From Myxococcales bacterium (GTDB lineage: Bacteria; Myxococcota_A; UBA9160; UBA4427): a DNA stretch of 64,000 bases. Made by a program: the position numbers and the translations under genes. The notes beneath the pieces are model-generated. The model was not told the origin of the DNA. It made no database searches and saw only the letters and a program-made list of their open reading frames with translations. Below are positions 8,644-17,662 of the stretch, in pieces (position 1 is the first letter of the stretch; each line of letters starts with the position of its first letter). Location: positions 195,646-259,645 of the forward strand of contig DUCN01000098.1 in NCBI GenBank assembly GCA_012959805.1, read 5' to 3'.

Positions 8644-11600
8644 CTAAGTCGAAGAATCGCGGCGCGCTGCTTCAAGACTCGCGATCAAACGAGGTCGCAA
8701 TTCGGCAGGCGCGAAAATTTCACTGAGTGATCCTACGTCTCGTGCTCTCTCGACGTTGTGAACCGAATCGAACTCGATCGCCATCGACGCCTGTTTCTCG
8801 AGCGTTACTTCGCGCAAAATGGATTCGAGTGCCTCGCGGTTCCGTTCCGTCGGATGCCGCCTGACCTTTTCCGTAATGTCTTTGACCCGCGGATCATCGA
8901 GTGCCTGGGCGCGTACCTCTCGACTGAAGACGACGGCCGCCGCAGGACCGCCACCAATCACCGACGCGTAGGAGCCCGACAAGGCAACCGCCGTCATATT
9001 GTCATTCAATTCCTGTGAGAACACGACATAAGCGCCACCGTGATATCGAGAGACGACGACGAAATAGATCGGACCCTGGAAATTGACGACGGCCCGTGCG
9101 ATCTCCGCGCCGTTTTCGAGTTGAATCTTGCGCAAGGATTCGGGCGATCCATCGAATCCGGAAAGATTCGCCAAGACGACAACGGGACGGTTCCCGCTCG
9201 CGGCATTGATTGCTCGGGCCACTTTCTTCGACGATTGCGGAAAGAGCGTTCCGCCATTCCAGGCTTCTGGACCGTCGACGGGGCGATAGCCATCACGGGG
9301 GATGTTGCGACTCTCGATGCCGATCAGGGCTACTGGTTCCCCTCCAACGTGTGCATCCCAGATGATCGCAGTCTCGGCCCCGACCCACCCATTCCAACGT
9401 TCGAGGTAGCCACCATCGACATCGATCAAGGAGCTCATCACCGCGCGCATCGAGAAGGGGCGCTTACGACCGGGGTTCGTCTTGTCGTCAAAAATTTCAC
9501 CAACCGTCGCAAGCCCATCGGAATCCGCCGTCGTAATTGCGGTCTCCCCGATTGATCGTGACGGATCATCGCTCGTGACGAACACGCGTGGGCCTTTTTC
9601 TCCGGGAACGACATACGTAAATTCGTAGTAGTCGTAGAGAATTCGATAGGCATCAGCGAGGTTGCGCGCAAAATACTGGGCCTCGCCATTGGGACCCATG
9701 ATCCGTTCGAATCCGCCAATCGCCACTTCGTCTTCGGCGGCCACTGCACCGGAGGCTTCGAGTGCCGCTCGACCCGTCAGGACCATCGAGGCATTCTGCG
9801 TCATGATGAGGACGCCGTGCGTATGCATGAGCATGGTCGACAGGGCATCGAAATAACTTTGTGCGCCGACGTTCACACCCTGAACGATGATGTTCACGAT
9901 GCCGCCGGTCTGGGTGAAGGTCACGATGCGACGGACGACACGAGCCGTTGCATCGAGATTTTCCGTCCCACTCTCCATCGAGATCTTGGCTCCGGAAGAA
10001 ACCGGGACCCATTCGACCGGCACCCGCATCGACTCGGCGAGATCGAATGCGGCAATGATGCGGTCGCATTCAGGAGCAGAAAGCGCACCCATTCCCATCG
10101 TCGGGTCGGAGAGCACCAGCACGCGCAGCATGCCTTCGGGCACCTTGATAGTAGGCGTCCGAATCAACCCGAAGATCACGGCCGAGCGATTCTGTCCATG
10201 TGGACGATCTGCAACACTGATCGCGCGAGGCTTCTGGCTCTTCTCATCCAGATCGAATTCCTCGAATGTTCCGTCCGATCGTGTACTGCTAGACGACTCA
10301 CTCGTGAGCATCTTCACGATCTCATAGGGATAGATCAGGCGGCGGCGTCTCGCGGCAACGACCTTTCGCTCGTATTCCTGAGTCGGAGCAAGCGCGGACT
10401 CATGGGGTTCGCGCCAGTTAACTTCGAGCTGCTCTCCGGTGTCGGTGATCACGAGTTCCCAAGGCACGGCCGGTGCATCGGGATTTTCGCGATCCAGGCG
10501 ATTCAATTTGACGAGGACTTTTTCGAGCCCGAGATGTCTTGTGGCCGGAGCCAACCGACGGGCGATATCACTGGCCACTTCCGGATCGACGAAGATCGGC
10601 GGCGCGATGAAGATGGCGATGCGATTCCATTGCAATCGTCGACGCGGATCATGAGTCTGCAGGATCGTCCGCAAGCGCCGTGCCGCACGATTGAATACGC
10701 GTTCGAAGGTCGCGAGATGATGATAAAGCTCTCGACCGGGCTCGGGAGATCGATCCCGCGCGTCCGCCAGAACGAAGACTCGCTCGTCACCCAGCGCATT
10801 GCGTGCCCGCCCGTGAAAGGCATAAGTCCCCTCTTCCGCGGCGAGTCGTTCGAGGGCGAAGGCTTGATAGCGTTGCAGAGCGATCCGTTCTGCGGTCTCG
10901 GGATGGAGATCATGATCTTCCGAGGCAAGCTCAATCCGACCGTCACGAGAAATCAAGGTGCGATAGACGTCACCTTCGCCATCCGGCATGAGGCTACCTA
11001 TGGTGAGGCGCCAGCTGAACTGATGGCCTGCGTAGGCACTCTGAACCGCTTCGATGGTTTCGTCCCAGTCGAGATCATCGCTCGCTGGCATCAGATATTC
11101 GAGCGCAATGATCGGTGTCTCGGGATCGTGCTCGATCAGGGTATTCGCACCACGGATCAGCCGATCGATCCAAAGATTCGTCTGCGAGGGGTCGCCGGTC
11201 GCCGCCAGGACGACACCCTTTCCCTTGTACTCCACGCAGTGAATGGGTTCGCTATCGACGCGAACCGCTCGAAAGGCTTCGGGCGTACTCGGCGCATAAC
11301 GTCTCTGAACATGAGCTGCGAGTGCGATCGCGCGACGATTCGAATCCGCCCCACCAATCCAGCGACCAACGCGTTCGAAGACCAGGCGGGGAGAGGACGC
11401 GACTTCGAGCAGCACCCCTGTCGGCGGAGCAATCAGATCGACTTCAGCTGCGGCAAGCCATTCTTCGACTGTGCGAGAGGATCGTTTCGCGCGATCTTCG
11501 ATTCCCGGTTGTTGATAGACGACGTAGACCGATTCGAGCGCAGCGTCCGCGACGGCATCTGTCACTTGAGGTCGCATGCGCGCAATTCGATTCAAGGCCC

Positions 11601-14265
11601 GCGCCAATCGATCGTCGTCTCCCATATAGATGCCGCTCTCGGCCAGTGCCGTAATCCGACGCAAGACGCCCAGAATCAGCGAAAGTCTGAGCTGCTTATC
11701 GACCTGACAGGTCAGAATCCGCAGCAGCGCGCGACGGAGCCCGTCTGTCGGCTCGAGCGAATCGACACCATAATGAGACAATCCGGCCCTGACGAGATCG
11801 AGGAAATCTTCATCGATTCCCGATCCCTCGGCTTCGATGCGCCGAAGATACATCCGCAGGCGCGCGCTATTGGATGGGCCCGACTGCCCTGAGATCGATG
11901 CGCTCGGCGAACGAATTGTAAGAAGTTCGACATCGGCAAAGGTCGTCACCTCATGTCGAATCTCGGCCAGCTCGCGGCTGAAGCTTTCACAAATCGATTC
12001 GGGCAGGGGACTTTCGAGAAACGACGCCAGTGATGCAGCGCGATCGGGATTTGCGTCGTAGCCGAGTAACACACGTCGAATTTCCTCACGAACCGCGTCC
12101 ATGGCGACCCGCCGCGTTGCAAGATCCGCCTGATCGGCGGCCTCCAAATCCGGGTCCCCGAGTCGCGGCACACCATCCGAGTCCGTGGTTCCAAGGAAGA
12201 GCAGTGCCAATGGGTCGACTTGCGAAGGCAGAGTGAGCCGATTTCGCTCTTCCTCATTCACGGCTCCAGCTTCGGATTCCTCGATCACGAGAATCAGATC
12301 ACCGGCCACGACCTGCTGGCCCTTGTGAACTAATACTTCTTTGATCGTGCCAGCGACCGGCGCATGAAAGCCAATCTCCATCTTCATGGCTTCGAGTAGC
12401 CCGAGTGAATCCCCAGCCACCACACTCTGTCCAACTTCGACCTGAATCGACACGACGACAGCGGGTGTTCCCGATCGAACCTGACCCGCCATCTGGGAGC
12501 CAAACCGAAACGGATGTCCATCGACCTCGAGCCTCAACCCACGATCGTTCGCGTCATGAAGAATGCGGCGTACACGATCGTCGATGATCAAGCGTCCAGC
12601 GTGTTCGCCCTCTTCTCGAAGCGTTGCACCCACCGCCCGACCTTCGAGATGAACTCGGTAGCGCCAGGACCCAATCGCGTAGACCTTCAGCCGGTAGCTC
12701 TCGGCACCAAAGGTCAGGTCGATCTGTTGTCCATCCGATGAGGGCAGCCGGTCCCCGCTACCCCCTGTGTCGAGGATTCCCGTTCGAAGCATCGCGCGCG
12801 TTCGCTGGTACGAAAGAATCGCCGCGGCCACCAGAGCATCACGTGATAAGTCGGGATGGGAGAGAACGATATTCTCGCGCGCAGCCGACCAGCGATCGAG
12901 CCACTTGGTGTCGACACCCCCCTTGCGAAATTCCTCGGACGCGATCACATCGAGCAGGTAGCCCTTGTTCGTAGCTCCTCCTTCGACCACGAGTTCGAGA
13001 TCTCGTAGCGCGCAGACGAGGCGCGCGATGACCTCGCCCCGATCGACACCGCTCGTGATGACCTTCGTGATAAGCGAATCGAAATCCGACGTGATGACGG
13101 AGCCTGTCATGACACCTGAGTCCACTCGCGCATTCGGTCCTAGAGCGGGCTCAAAAAGGGCAATGCGTCCTGGAGCCGGCAGGAATCCTTCGTCTGGATC
13201 TTCCGCACAGACCCGCGCTTCAAGAGCAATCCCTTTCCGCTCGATCGGAATCTTGGCGATCGATTCGCCACGTGCGATGCGGATCTGAATCTCGACGAGA
13301 TCGATGCCCGTAATGATCTCGGTAATCCCGTGTTCGACCTGCAGCCGAGGATTGACCTCGAGGAAAAAGAATTGCTCTTCCGTCAGCAGGAACTCGACGG
13401 TTCCCACGCCGTGGTATCCGACATGTTCGACCAAACGAACAGCCGCCTCCTCTAATCGCGAGAGCAGCTCTTCCGACAGTCCGGGCGGTGGAGCCTCTTC
13501 GAGCACCTTCTGGTTACGACGCTGCACCGAACAGTCTCGACAACCGATCGAAATCACATAGCCATGCGTGTCGGCGGCGATCTGGACTTCGATATGGCGG
13601 CCACCTTCCACCATCGCTTCGACGAAGAGTGAATCATTTCCAAAGGCGGACGCGGCTTCGGATCGCGCCGAACGAAAGGCTTCGGGAAGGTCACTCGCCT
13701 GATAGACCATGCGGATACCGCGTCCGCCGCCACCGGCTGTCGCCTTCAGTACGACGGGAAATCCAATCCGCTCTGCATGTTCGAGCGCATCCGCTTCATC
13801 CGTCAGTGCGCGCCCACTCCATTCCGTGACGGGAACACCGGCCTTTTCCGCGAGCTGTTTCGAGGTGATCTTGTCTCCGAGCGCGCGCATCGCCGATGCG
13901 CTCGGCCCTAGAAACGTGATTCCCTCTGCGGTCAGTCGATCCACGAAGACGGGGTCTTCGGCGACGAATCCCCAGCCGGGCCACACCGCATCTGCGCCGA
14001 CCGAGCGCAAAGCTGCAATCAATCCATCATGATCGAGGTAAGCGGCAACCGCTCCGTTTTCTGCAGACAGGGCAATCGCGCGATCCGCTTGTCGTACGAA
14101 GACCGCGTTGCGATCGGGCGGCGTGTACAGGGCAATGACTTCAAGTCCGCCTCCTTCGTGCTCGCGAAGACTCTTGGCGGTCCGCAGGCAGCGAACCGCC
14201 GCTTCACCGCGATTCACGATGGCAAGGCGTTCGATTCTTCGAGGTATTTCGGTTTTCGTCGTCAT
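8644..14265 (-). CDS. Single-chain biotin-dependent acyl-CoA carboxylase (BC-BCCP-central-CT)
   Basis: 1873 residues with all parts of an acyl-CoA carboxylase in one chain. Biotin carboxylase occupies about 10-460 (RLAIVNRGEAAVR, ATP-grasp loop KATAGGGGRGI, EVNPRLQVEH). The biotin carrier domain is at about 590-665, with biotinyl-Lys628 in EAMKME. A long central region (about 690-1300) precedes the carboxyltransferase N and C halves (about 1310-1860), with TGRAALEASGA, NLSGFDGSPES and GSYASVIGGGPAA. This order matches the linear eukaryotic-type enzyme rather than the four-subunit bacterial AccABCD. It most likely makes malonyl-CoA for the adjoining fatty-acid genes, but a propionyl- or longer acyl-CoA preference cannot be excluded. 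The start overlaps the end of the phosphopantetheinyl transferase gene by 4 bases. Confidence 0.9.
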   Translation of the reverse strand: MTTKTEIPRRIERLAIVNRGEAAVRCLRTAKSLREHEGGGLEVIALYTPPDRNAVFVRQADRAIALSAENGAVAAYLDHDGLIAALRSVGADAVWPGWGFVAEDPVFVDRLTAEGITFLGPSASAMRALGDKITSKQLAEKAGVPVTEWSGRALTDEADALEHAERIGFPVVLKATAGGGGRGIRMVYQASDLPEAFRSARSEAASAFGNDSLFVEAMVEGGRHIEVQIAADTHGYVISIGCRDCSVQRRNQKVLEEAPPPGLSEELLSRLEEAAVRLVEHVGYHGVGTVEFLLTEEQFFFLEVNPRLQVEHGITEIITGIDLVEIQIRIARGESIAKIPIERKGIALEARVCAEDPDEGFLPAPGRIALFEPALGPNARVDSGVMTGSVITSDFDSLITKVITSGVDRGEVIARLVCALRDLELVVEGGATNKGYLLDVIASEEFRKGGVDTKWLDRWSAARENIVLSHPDLSRDALVAAAILSYQRTRAMLRTGILDTGGSGDRLPSSDGQQIDLTFGAESYRLKVYAIGSWRYRVHLEGRAVGATLREEGEHAGRLIIDDRVRRILHDANDRGLRLEVDGHPFRFGSQMAGQVRSGTPAVVVSIQVEVGQSVVAGDSLGLLEAMKMEIGFHAPVAGTIKEVLVHKGQQVVAGDLILVIEESEAGAVNEEERNRLTLPSQVDPLALLFLGTTDSDGVPRLGDPDLEAADQADLATRRVAMDAVREEIRRVLLGYDANPDRAASLASFLESPLPESICESFSRELAEIRHEVTTFADVELLTIRSPSASISGQSGPSNSARLRMYLRRIEAEGSGIDEDFLDLVRAGLSHYGVDSLEPTDGLRRALLRILTCQVDKQLRLSLILGVLRRITALAESGIYMGDDDRLARALNRIARMRPQVTDAVADAALESVYVVYQQPGIEDRAKRSSRTVEEWLAAAEVDLIAPPTGVLLEVASSPRLVFERVGRWIGGADSNRRAIALAAHVQRRYAPSTPEAFRAVRVDSEPIHCVEYKGKGVVLAATGDPSQTNLWIDRLIRGANTLIEHDPETPIIALEYLMPASDDLDWDETIEAVQSAYAGHQFSWRLTIGSLMPDGEGDVYRTLISRDGRIELASEDHDLHPETAERIALQRYQAFALERLAAEEGTYAFHGRARNALGDERVFVLADARDRSPEPGRELYHHLATFERVFNRAARRLRTILQTHDPRRRLQWNRIAIFIAPPIFVDPEVASDIARRLAPATRHLGLEKVLVKLNRLDRENPDAPAVPWELVITDTGEQLEVNWREPHESALAPTQEYERKVVAARRRRLIYPYEIVKMLTSESSSSTRSDGTFEEFDLDEKSQKPRAISVADRPHGQNRSAVIFGLIRTPTIKVPEGMLRVLVLSDPTMGMGALSAPECDRIIAAFDLAESMRVPVEWVPVSSGAKISMESGTENLDATARVVRRIVTFTQTGGIVNIIVQGVNVGAQSYFDALSTMLMHTHGVLIMTQNASMVLTGRAALEASGAVAAEDEVAIGGFERIMGPNGEAQYFARNLADAYRILYDYYEFTYVVPGEKGPRVFVTSDDPSRSIGETAITTADSDGLATVGEIFDDKTNPGRKRPFSMRAVMSSLIDVDGGYLERWNGWVGAETAIIWDAHVGGEPVALIGIESRNIPRDGYRPVDGPEAWNGGTLFPQSSKKVARAINAASGNRPVVVLANLSGFDGSPESLRKIQLENGAEIARAVVNFQGPIYFVVVSRYHGGAYVVFSQELNDNMTAVALSGSYASVIGGGPAAAVVFSREVRAQALDDPRVKDITEKVRRHPTERNREALESILREVTLEKQASMAIEFDSVHNVERARDVGSLSEIFAPAELRPRLIASLEAARRDSST

Positions 14266-15179
14266 CGCGATTGGGTCCGCATAACATGATTAAAAGATTC
14301 TATGGAATGAAGAGGCCCAACAGGCATACCCGAAGCAGAAGGCGTCAAACGAGAATCATCGTCACCCTCGATCTGGGGCTCGCGATGATCCGGCACGACA
14401 AGAAATTTTGCTGCATAACCAATCCAGTCTCCATGATGCGAAAGAGAGAGCGGAAATGAAGTCATATGACCATCGAGGAGTATCGTGGGAATTCTTCCTC
14501 GACAACCAATGGAAATTCGCTCGGTTTCGATGCCCAGCCGCCGCCCGATTTCGCAAACAGCCAGCGCACGAACGGCCGAGCTCGAGTCGACTTGACCCGC
14601 ATCCATCCGACACACGGCATAGTCGATGTCATTCCAATCCGTCTTCGCTGGTACCGCAACGACATGAATGCGCTCGGACGTTTCGAAACTATAAATCTCG
14701 AGAGACAGGTCTTTGCCCCCCGCGTTTGGTGAAGAGCCTTCGTTCTGAGTCTTCAAGCCGGATGGAGTCGTCAAGCCGGATGGAGTCATCAACTCGGATG
14801 GAGTCATCAACTCGAGTGGAGTCATCAACTCCAATGGAGTCATCAACCCGGATGGAGTCATCAACCCGAATTGAGACGCCAAGCCCGTCAGTACGAGACG
14901 ACCTCGACGTTCAATTTGCTCGGCCGACTGCGTAGTCGCGGGCTCGAACGCCGCGACTAGGCGACGGGGTGAAAAGATGAAGGTGGGATCGATCTGCCGC
15001 GCCAACTTGTACGCAGCTTCTTTTGCGCCCCAATGTGCCCATCGGCGCGCAAGCGGATTGCGGTCCGCTGCGATCGCACGACACTCTTCGGCACAGAACA
15101 CGCGCGCATCGAAACCAGCACGAAAGGATTCCGGCCGCGCATCGAGATCTTGAAGGTCGATGAGATCATTGCCGAGCAT
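14262..15179 (-). CDS. 4'-phosphopantetheinyl transferase with in-frame repeat insert
   Basis: 305 residues. Transfers phosphopantetheine from CoA to the serine of a carrier protein. The N-terminal GNDLIDL (3-9) and WAHWGAKEAAYKL (about 47-59) are the metal- and CoA-binding signatures of the Sfp/AcpS superfamily. Between the two halves (residues 99-146) sit eight units of a six-residue repeat of the type S-G-L-M-T-P, absent from normal family members. After it a family-like C-terminal part resumes, including FPLSLSHHGDWIGYAAKF, which holds the SLSHHGDW segment usual in Sfp-type enzymes (normally near the N-side of the motif order). The gene overlaps both neighbours (14 bases with the acyltransferase, 4 with the carboxylase). 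The natural substrate is probably the ACP two genes upstream. Confidence 0.82.
   Translation of the reverse strand: MLGNDLIDLQDLDARPESFRAGFDARVFCAEECRAIAADRNPLARRWAHWGAKEAAYKLARQIDPTFIFSPRRLVAAFEPATTQSAEQIERRGRLVLTGLASQFGLMTPSGLMTPLELMTPLELMTPSELMTPSGLTTPSGLKTQNEGSSPNAGGKDLSLEIYSFETSERIHVVAVPAKTDWNDIDYAVCRMDAGQVDSSSAVRALAVCEIGRRLGIETERISIGCRGRIPTILLDGHMTSFPLSLSHHGDWIGYAAKFLVVPDHREPQIEGDDDSRLTPSASGMPVGPLHSIESFNHVMRTQSR
14742..14885 (-). repeat. 18-bp minisatellite, eight units, inside the PPTase gene
   Basis: Eight head-to-tail units of 18 bases. On the plus strand the consensus is GGATGGAGTCATCAACTC, with unit boundaries at 14742, 14760, 14778, 14796, 14814, 14832, 14850 and 14868. The outer units have diverged most (first and last) and the central five are almost identical. 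Each unit encodes six residues, so gain or loss of units keeps the frame. This looks like a slippage-generated expansion at the junction of the two protein halves. Confidence 0.95.
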
Positions 15180-15978
15180 CGAAATACTCTGCCTCCATCT
15201 GCGCGAGCTGTCGGATCACCTGTCGTGAAAGATCGCGAGAACGACGGACACCTCTCGCATCGCTCTTGGGCTCGATACAGACCAACGCGGCATCCAGCAC
15301 GTCGCCCCGCTGCGGAAAATCACTCCAGGTCTGTTGTTTGCGCCCTCGCAAGTAGACACAGAGCACCCGGCATTTCGGAACTTCACCGATCACCCGGCCG
15401 ACGCCCCAGGCCACGGCCTCTTCATCCACGCGGCCCGTTCGACTTCGACCGGCCTCCGGAAACAAAAGGGCGGTCTGACCCTTCACGAGCAAGTATCGAA
15501 TACGCGCGAGGACCACGGCGACGCCTTGCCGCGGTCCGCCCCGGGTAATTGAAATACATTTCAAGACGAAGATGAGGGCGCGTGCACCCCACGTCTTCCC
15601 AAAATTCGTGCCCTCTGGCGTATTCCAGGGCAACTCGTCTGGATGCGTCAGCCAATAGGGACCGGACCCCAGCGCCCAGGCGATGAGAAACGAATCGATC
15701 AAGGTCAAGTGATTTGCGCAAACGAGCATCGGCGCATCGGACTGCGCCCTAATTCGTCTGTACTCCGCTCGAAGCGAGTCGACATTTTCGATCTGATATC
15801 GAAAATGAAATCGAATCAAGCCGATGATGACGCCAAGCCAGATCGGCGAGAGCAGTATGCTCGTGAGCCGCTGTCGAGCATGTCGACGAGTCATCGCACG
15901 ATCTACACCCGTTGGCCTTCGGGCCACGGTCGCAGAATCGGTTCGACGCTCTTCTTGGTCAGTCATCTGATCGATCAT
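15166..15978 (-). CDS. PlsC-like 1-acyl-sn-glycerol-3-phosphate acyltransferase family protein
   Basis: 270 residues with one hydrophobic segment (about 40-57). The HX4D catalytic motif is NHLTLID (H90, D95). The substrate-binding block LLFPEAGRSRTGRV replaces the usual FPEGTRS, and an ITRGG segment lies between them. Family members transfer acyl chains to glycerophosphate or other lipid acceptors. It overlaps the phosphopantetheinyl transferase by 14 bases and lies 36 bases after the ACP gene. An initiator ATG 12 bases downstream (15966) is also possible. Position between ACP and PPTase suggests it uses acyl-ACP from this operon. Confidence 0.85.
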   Translation of the reverse strand: MIDQMTDQEERRTDSATVARRPTGVDRAMTRRHARQRLTSILLSPIWLGVIIGLIRFHFRYQIENVDSLRAEYRRIRAQSDAPMLVCANHLTLIDSFLIAWALGSGPYWLTHPDELPWNTPEGTNFGKTWGARALIFVLKCISITRGGPRQGVAVVLARIRYLLVKGQTALLFPEAGRSRTGRVDEEAVAWGVGRVIGEVPKCRVLCVYLRGRKQQTWSDFPQRGDVLDAALVCIEPKSDARGVRRSRDLSRQVIRQLAQMEAEYFDARQ

Positions 15979-16014
15979 CTCGGGACTCGCATACGCAGGC
16001 CTCTCGAAATCGGA

Positions 16015-16260
16015 CTAGAGTTTTCCCGAAATGAGATTGACGGCATCGCCCACGGTGTTGACCCGATCAACGTCTTCATCTGCAATCTCGATGTCGAAAT
16101 CATCCTCGAACGCGATCACGACATCTACGAGCCGTGCAGAGTTCACCTTCAGATCATCGAGAATATTCGTCTCCATCGAGACCTTGCCCAACGCCGTTTC
16201 ATCTTTCACCCAGGGCGTGAGAATCTTGACAACGCGCTCCATCACTTCCGACTGTTCCAT
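16015..16260 (-). CDS. Acyl carrier protein with non-canonical prosthetic-group motif
   Basis: 81 residues, acidic, four-helix ACP type. The attachment serine is Ser41 in KVNSARLVDVV, where most ACPs have DSL; Asn and Ala flank the serine instead. Helix II and the following IAFEDDFDIEIADEDVD closely match fatty-acid ACPs. A strong ribosome-binding site (AAGGAGAG) precedes the ATG. It lies between the ketosynthase gene (67-base gap) and the PlsC-like acyltransferase. The altered motif, together with a PPTase in the same operon, suggests a private carrier/activator pair. Confidence 0.92.
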   Translation of the reverse strand: MEQSEVMERVVKILTPWVKDETALGKVSMETNILDDLKVNSARLVDVVIAFEDDFDIEIADEDVDRVNTVGDAVNLISGKL

Positions 16261-16327
16261 TGCACTCTCCTTCTTTCATTGCAGATTTTAAAACAAAAAA
16301 GGTATCGCCGGGTTCTACCGGGACAGA

Positions 16328-17662
16328 CTACTCCCTGTAACGCTTGAAAACGAGACAGGCATTAACGTCGCCGAATCCGAACCCGGCTTTCACTAGGACA
16401 TCGAGATCAGGCATCTCAATCGTGCTATGCGGAATTGACGCCGCATGCTTTTCGATTTCCGGGTGAACATCTTCGCAATTGATCGATGCGTGAACGAAAC
16501 CGTGCTGGACCATCAGAATCGAAGCCACCGCCTCGAGTCCGCCCGCTGCACCCAGCGCGTGACCTATCAAGCTCTTGGTCGCCGTGAGTGACGGAAGGGA
16601 TCCCGGCTCACGTTCCAGGGCTCGCGCCCAGGACTCGACTTCTTTGGGGTCGGCCCCGGTTGCAGTGAGGTGTCCGTTGATCGCATCGACTTGCTCCGGG
16701 CGAATATTTGCATCCGCGAGTGCGTCGCCAATACAGCGCTGCACGCTCGTCGGGTTGGGAGACGTCATGCTGCCACCCATTCGATGACCACCACAGTTGA
16801 GTCCGGAACCGGCAAGCTCGACGCGAATCGGTGCGCGCCGCGCGATCGCGGATTCGAGACTCTCGAGCATCACGACGCCACCACCGGATCCCGGAATGAA
16901 TCCCCCCGCAGATGCGGAAAGAGGCCGGGACGCCTTTTCTGGCTCATCGTTCGATTTCCGGTTCAGAACGCGCATGGCGTCAAATCCCGACCAGATATAA
17001 TGACTCGCCGCCTCCGCTCCCCCGCATAGCATCCGGTCCGCCAGGCCTGCCCGGATACGCTCCATTCCCATGGAGAGCGCTTCGGTTCCGGTGCTGCATG
17101 CGCTGGAATTCGTGGTGACCTGGTTGCCAAGAGCGAGCAGGCCGGAGAGCCGGGCCGAGATTCCGCTGGCCATGACTTGCTCGACGCAGACCGACCCCAT
17201 CCGTCGAATCTTGCCAGCATTCGTGAGCGGGACAACCTTCTCGGCGATCGTGTCCATGCCGCCTATTCCGGTTCCGACGATCGCTCCGGTCTCCCAAAAG
17301 ACCTCATCCGAATCAGCGGCCGGCCTTGTGAGTCCAGCATCGCGCCAGGCCTCGATCGCCGCCAGGCCCGCGTAGCGATGATTCATGTTCATCGCCATGA
17401 GCTCTTCTTCGGTAAATGTCTTCTCACATAACGCGTCGACGCCTTCGGGCGTGCCCGCCACAGTACAGCCGAATTTGGCTTCGACCATCGTCTCTTGATG
17501 CTTCAGGCCCGATCGGCCCTCCCGAAGAGCCATCTCAAAATCCGGCACACCATTGGCATTCGGTGCGATCACGCCAATTCCGGTGACGACAACCCGCTTC
17601 CTGCCACGGGAATCGCTGTACGGGTTGTTAGTCGATCCCTGTGTCTGATCGTTTTGACTCAC
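16328..17662 (-). CDS. Beta-ketoacyl-ACP synthase I/II family, divergent subgroup
   Basis: 444 residues from a GTG at 17662 that overlaps the upstream stop as GTGA. The frame also opens at a TTG (17698), which is less likely. Thiolase fold with nucleophile Cys in NSSACSTGTEA, first His in NGHLTATGADPKE and second His in KSLIGHALGAAGG, giving the Cys-His-His triad of elongating, decarboxylating ketosynthases. The first His loop differs from the usual HGTSTP form, marking a divergent subgroup. It extends acyl-ACP with malonyl-ACP. Located between the FabZ-like dehydratase and the ACP gene. Confidence 0.92.
   Translation of the reverse strand: MSQNDQTQGSTNNPYSDSRGRKRVVVTGIGVIAPNANGVPDFEMALREGRSGLKHQETMVEAKFGCTVAGTPEGVDALCEKTFTEEELMAMNMNHRYAGLAAIEAWRDAGLTRPAADSDEVFWETGAIVGTGIGGMDTIAEKVVPLTNAGKIRRMGSVCVEQVMASGISARLSGLLALGNQVTTNSSACSTGTEALSMGMERIRAGLADRMLCGGAEAASHYIWSGFDAMRVLNRKSNDEPEKASRPLSASAGGFIPGSGGGVVMLESLESAIARRAPIRVELAGSGLNCGGHRMGGSMTSPNPTSVQRCIGDALADANIRPEQVDAINGHLTATGADPKEVESWARALEREPGSLPSLTATKSLIGHALGAAGGLEAVASILMVQHGFVHASINCEDVHPEIEKHAASIPHSTIEMPDLDVLVKAGFGFGDVNACLVFKRYRE

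Noticed and set aside
9817..11892. 691-codon open frame on the plus strand
   Set aside because: Lies entirely antisense to the carboxylase, whose domains are unmistakable; the translation has no family motif and is rich in Arg, Asp and His as expected for a GC-rich antisense frame.
14408..14935. Plus-strand frame with Met-Glu-Ser-Ser repeats
   Set aside because: Antisense reading of the PPTase minisatellite; the PPTase frame has both family signatures.
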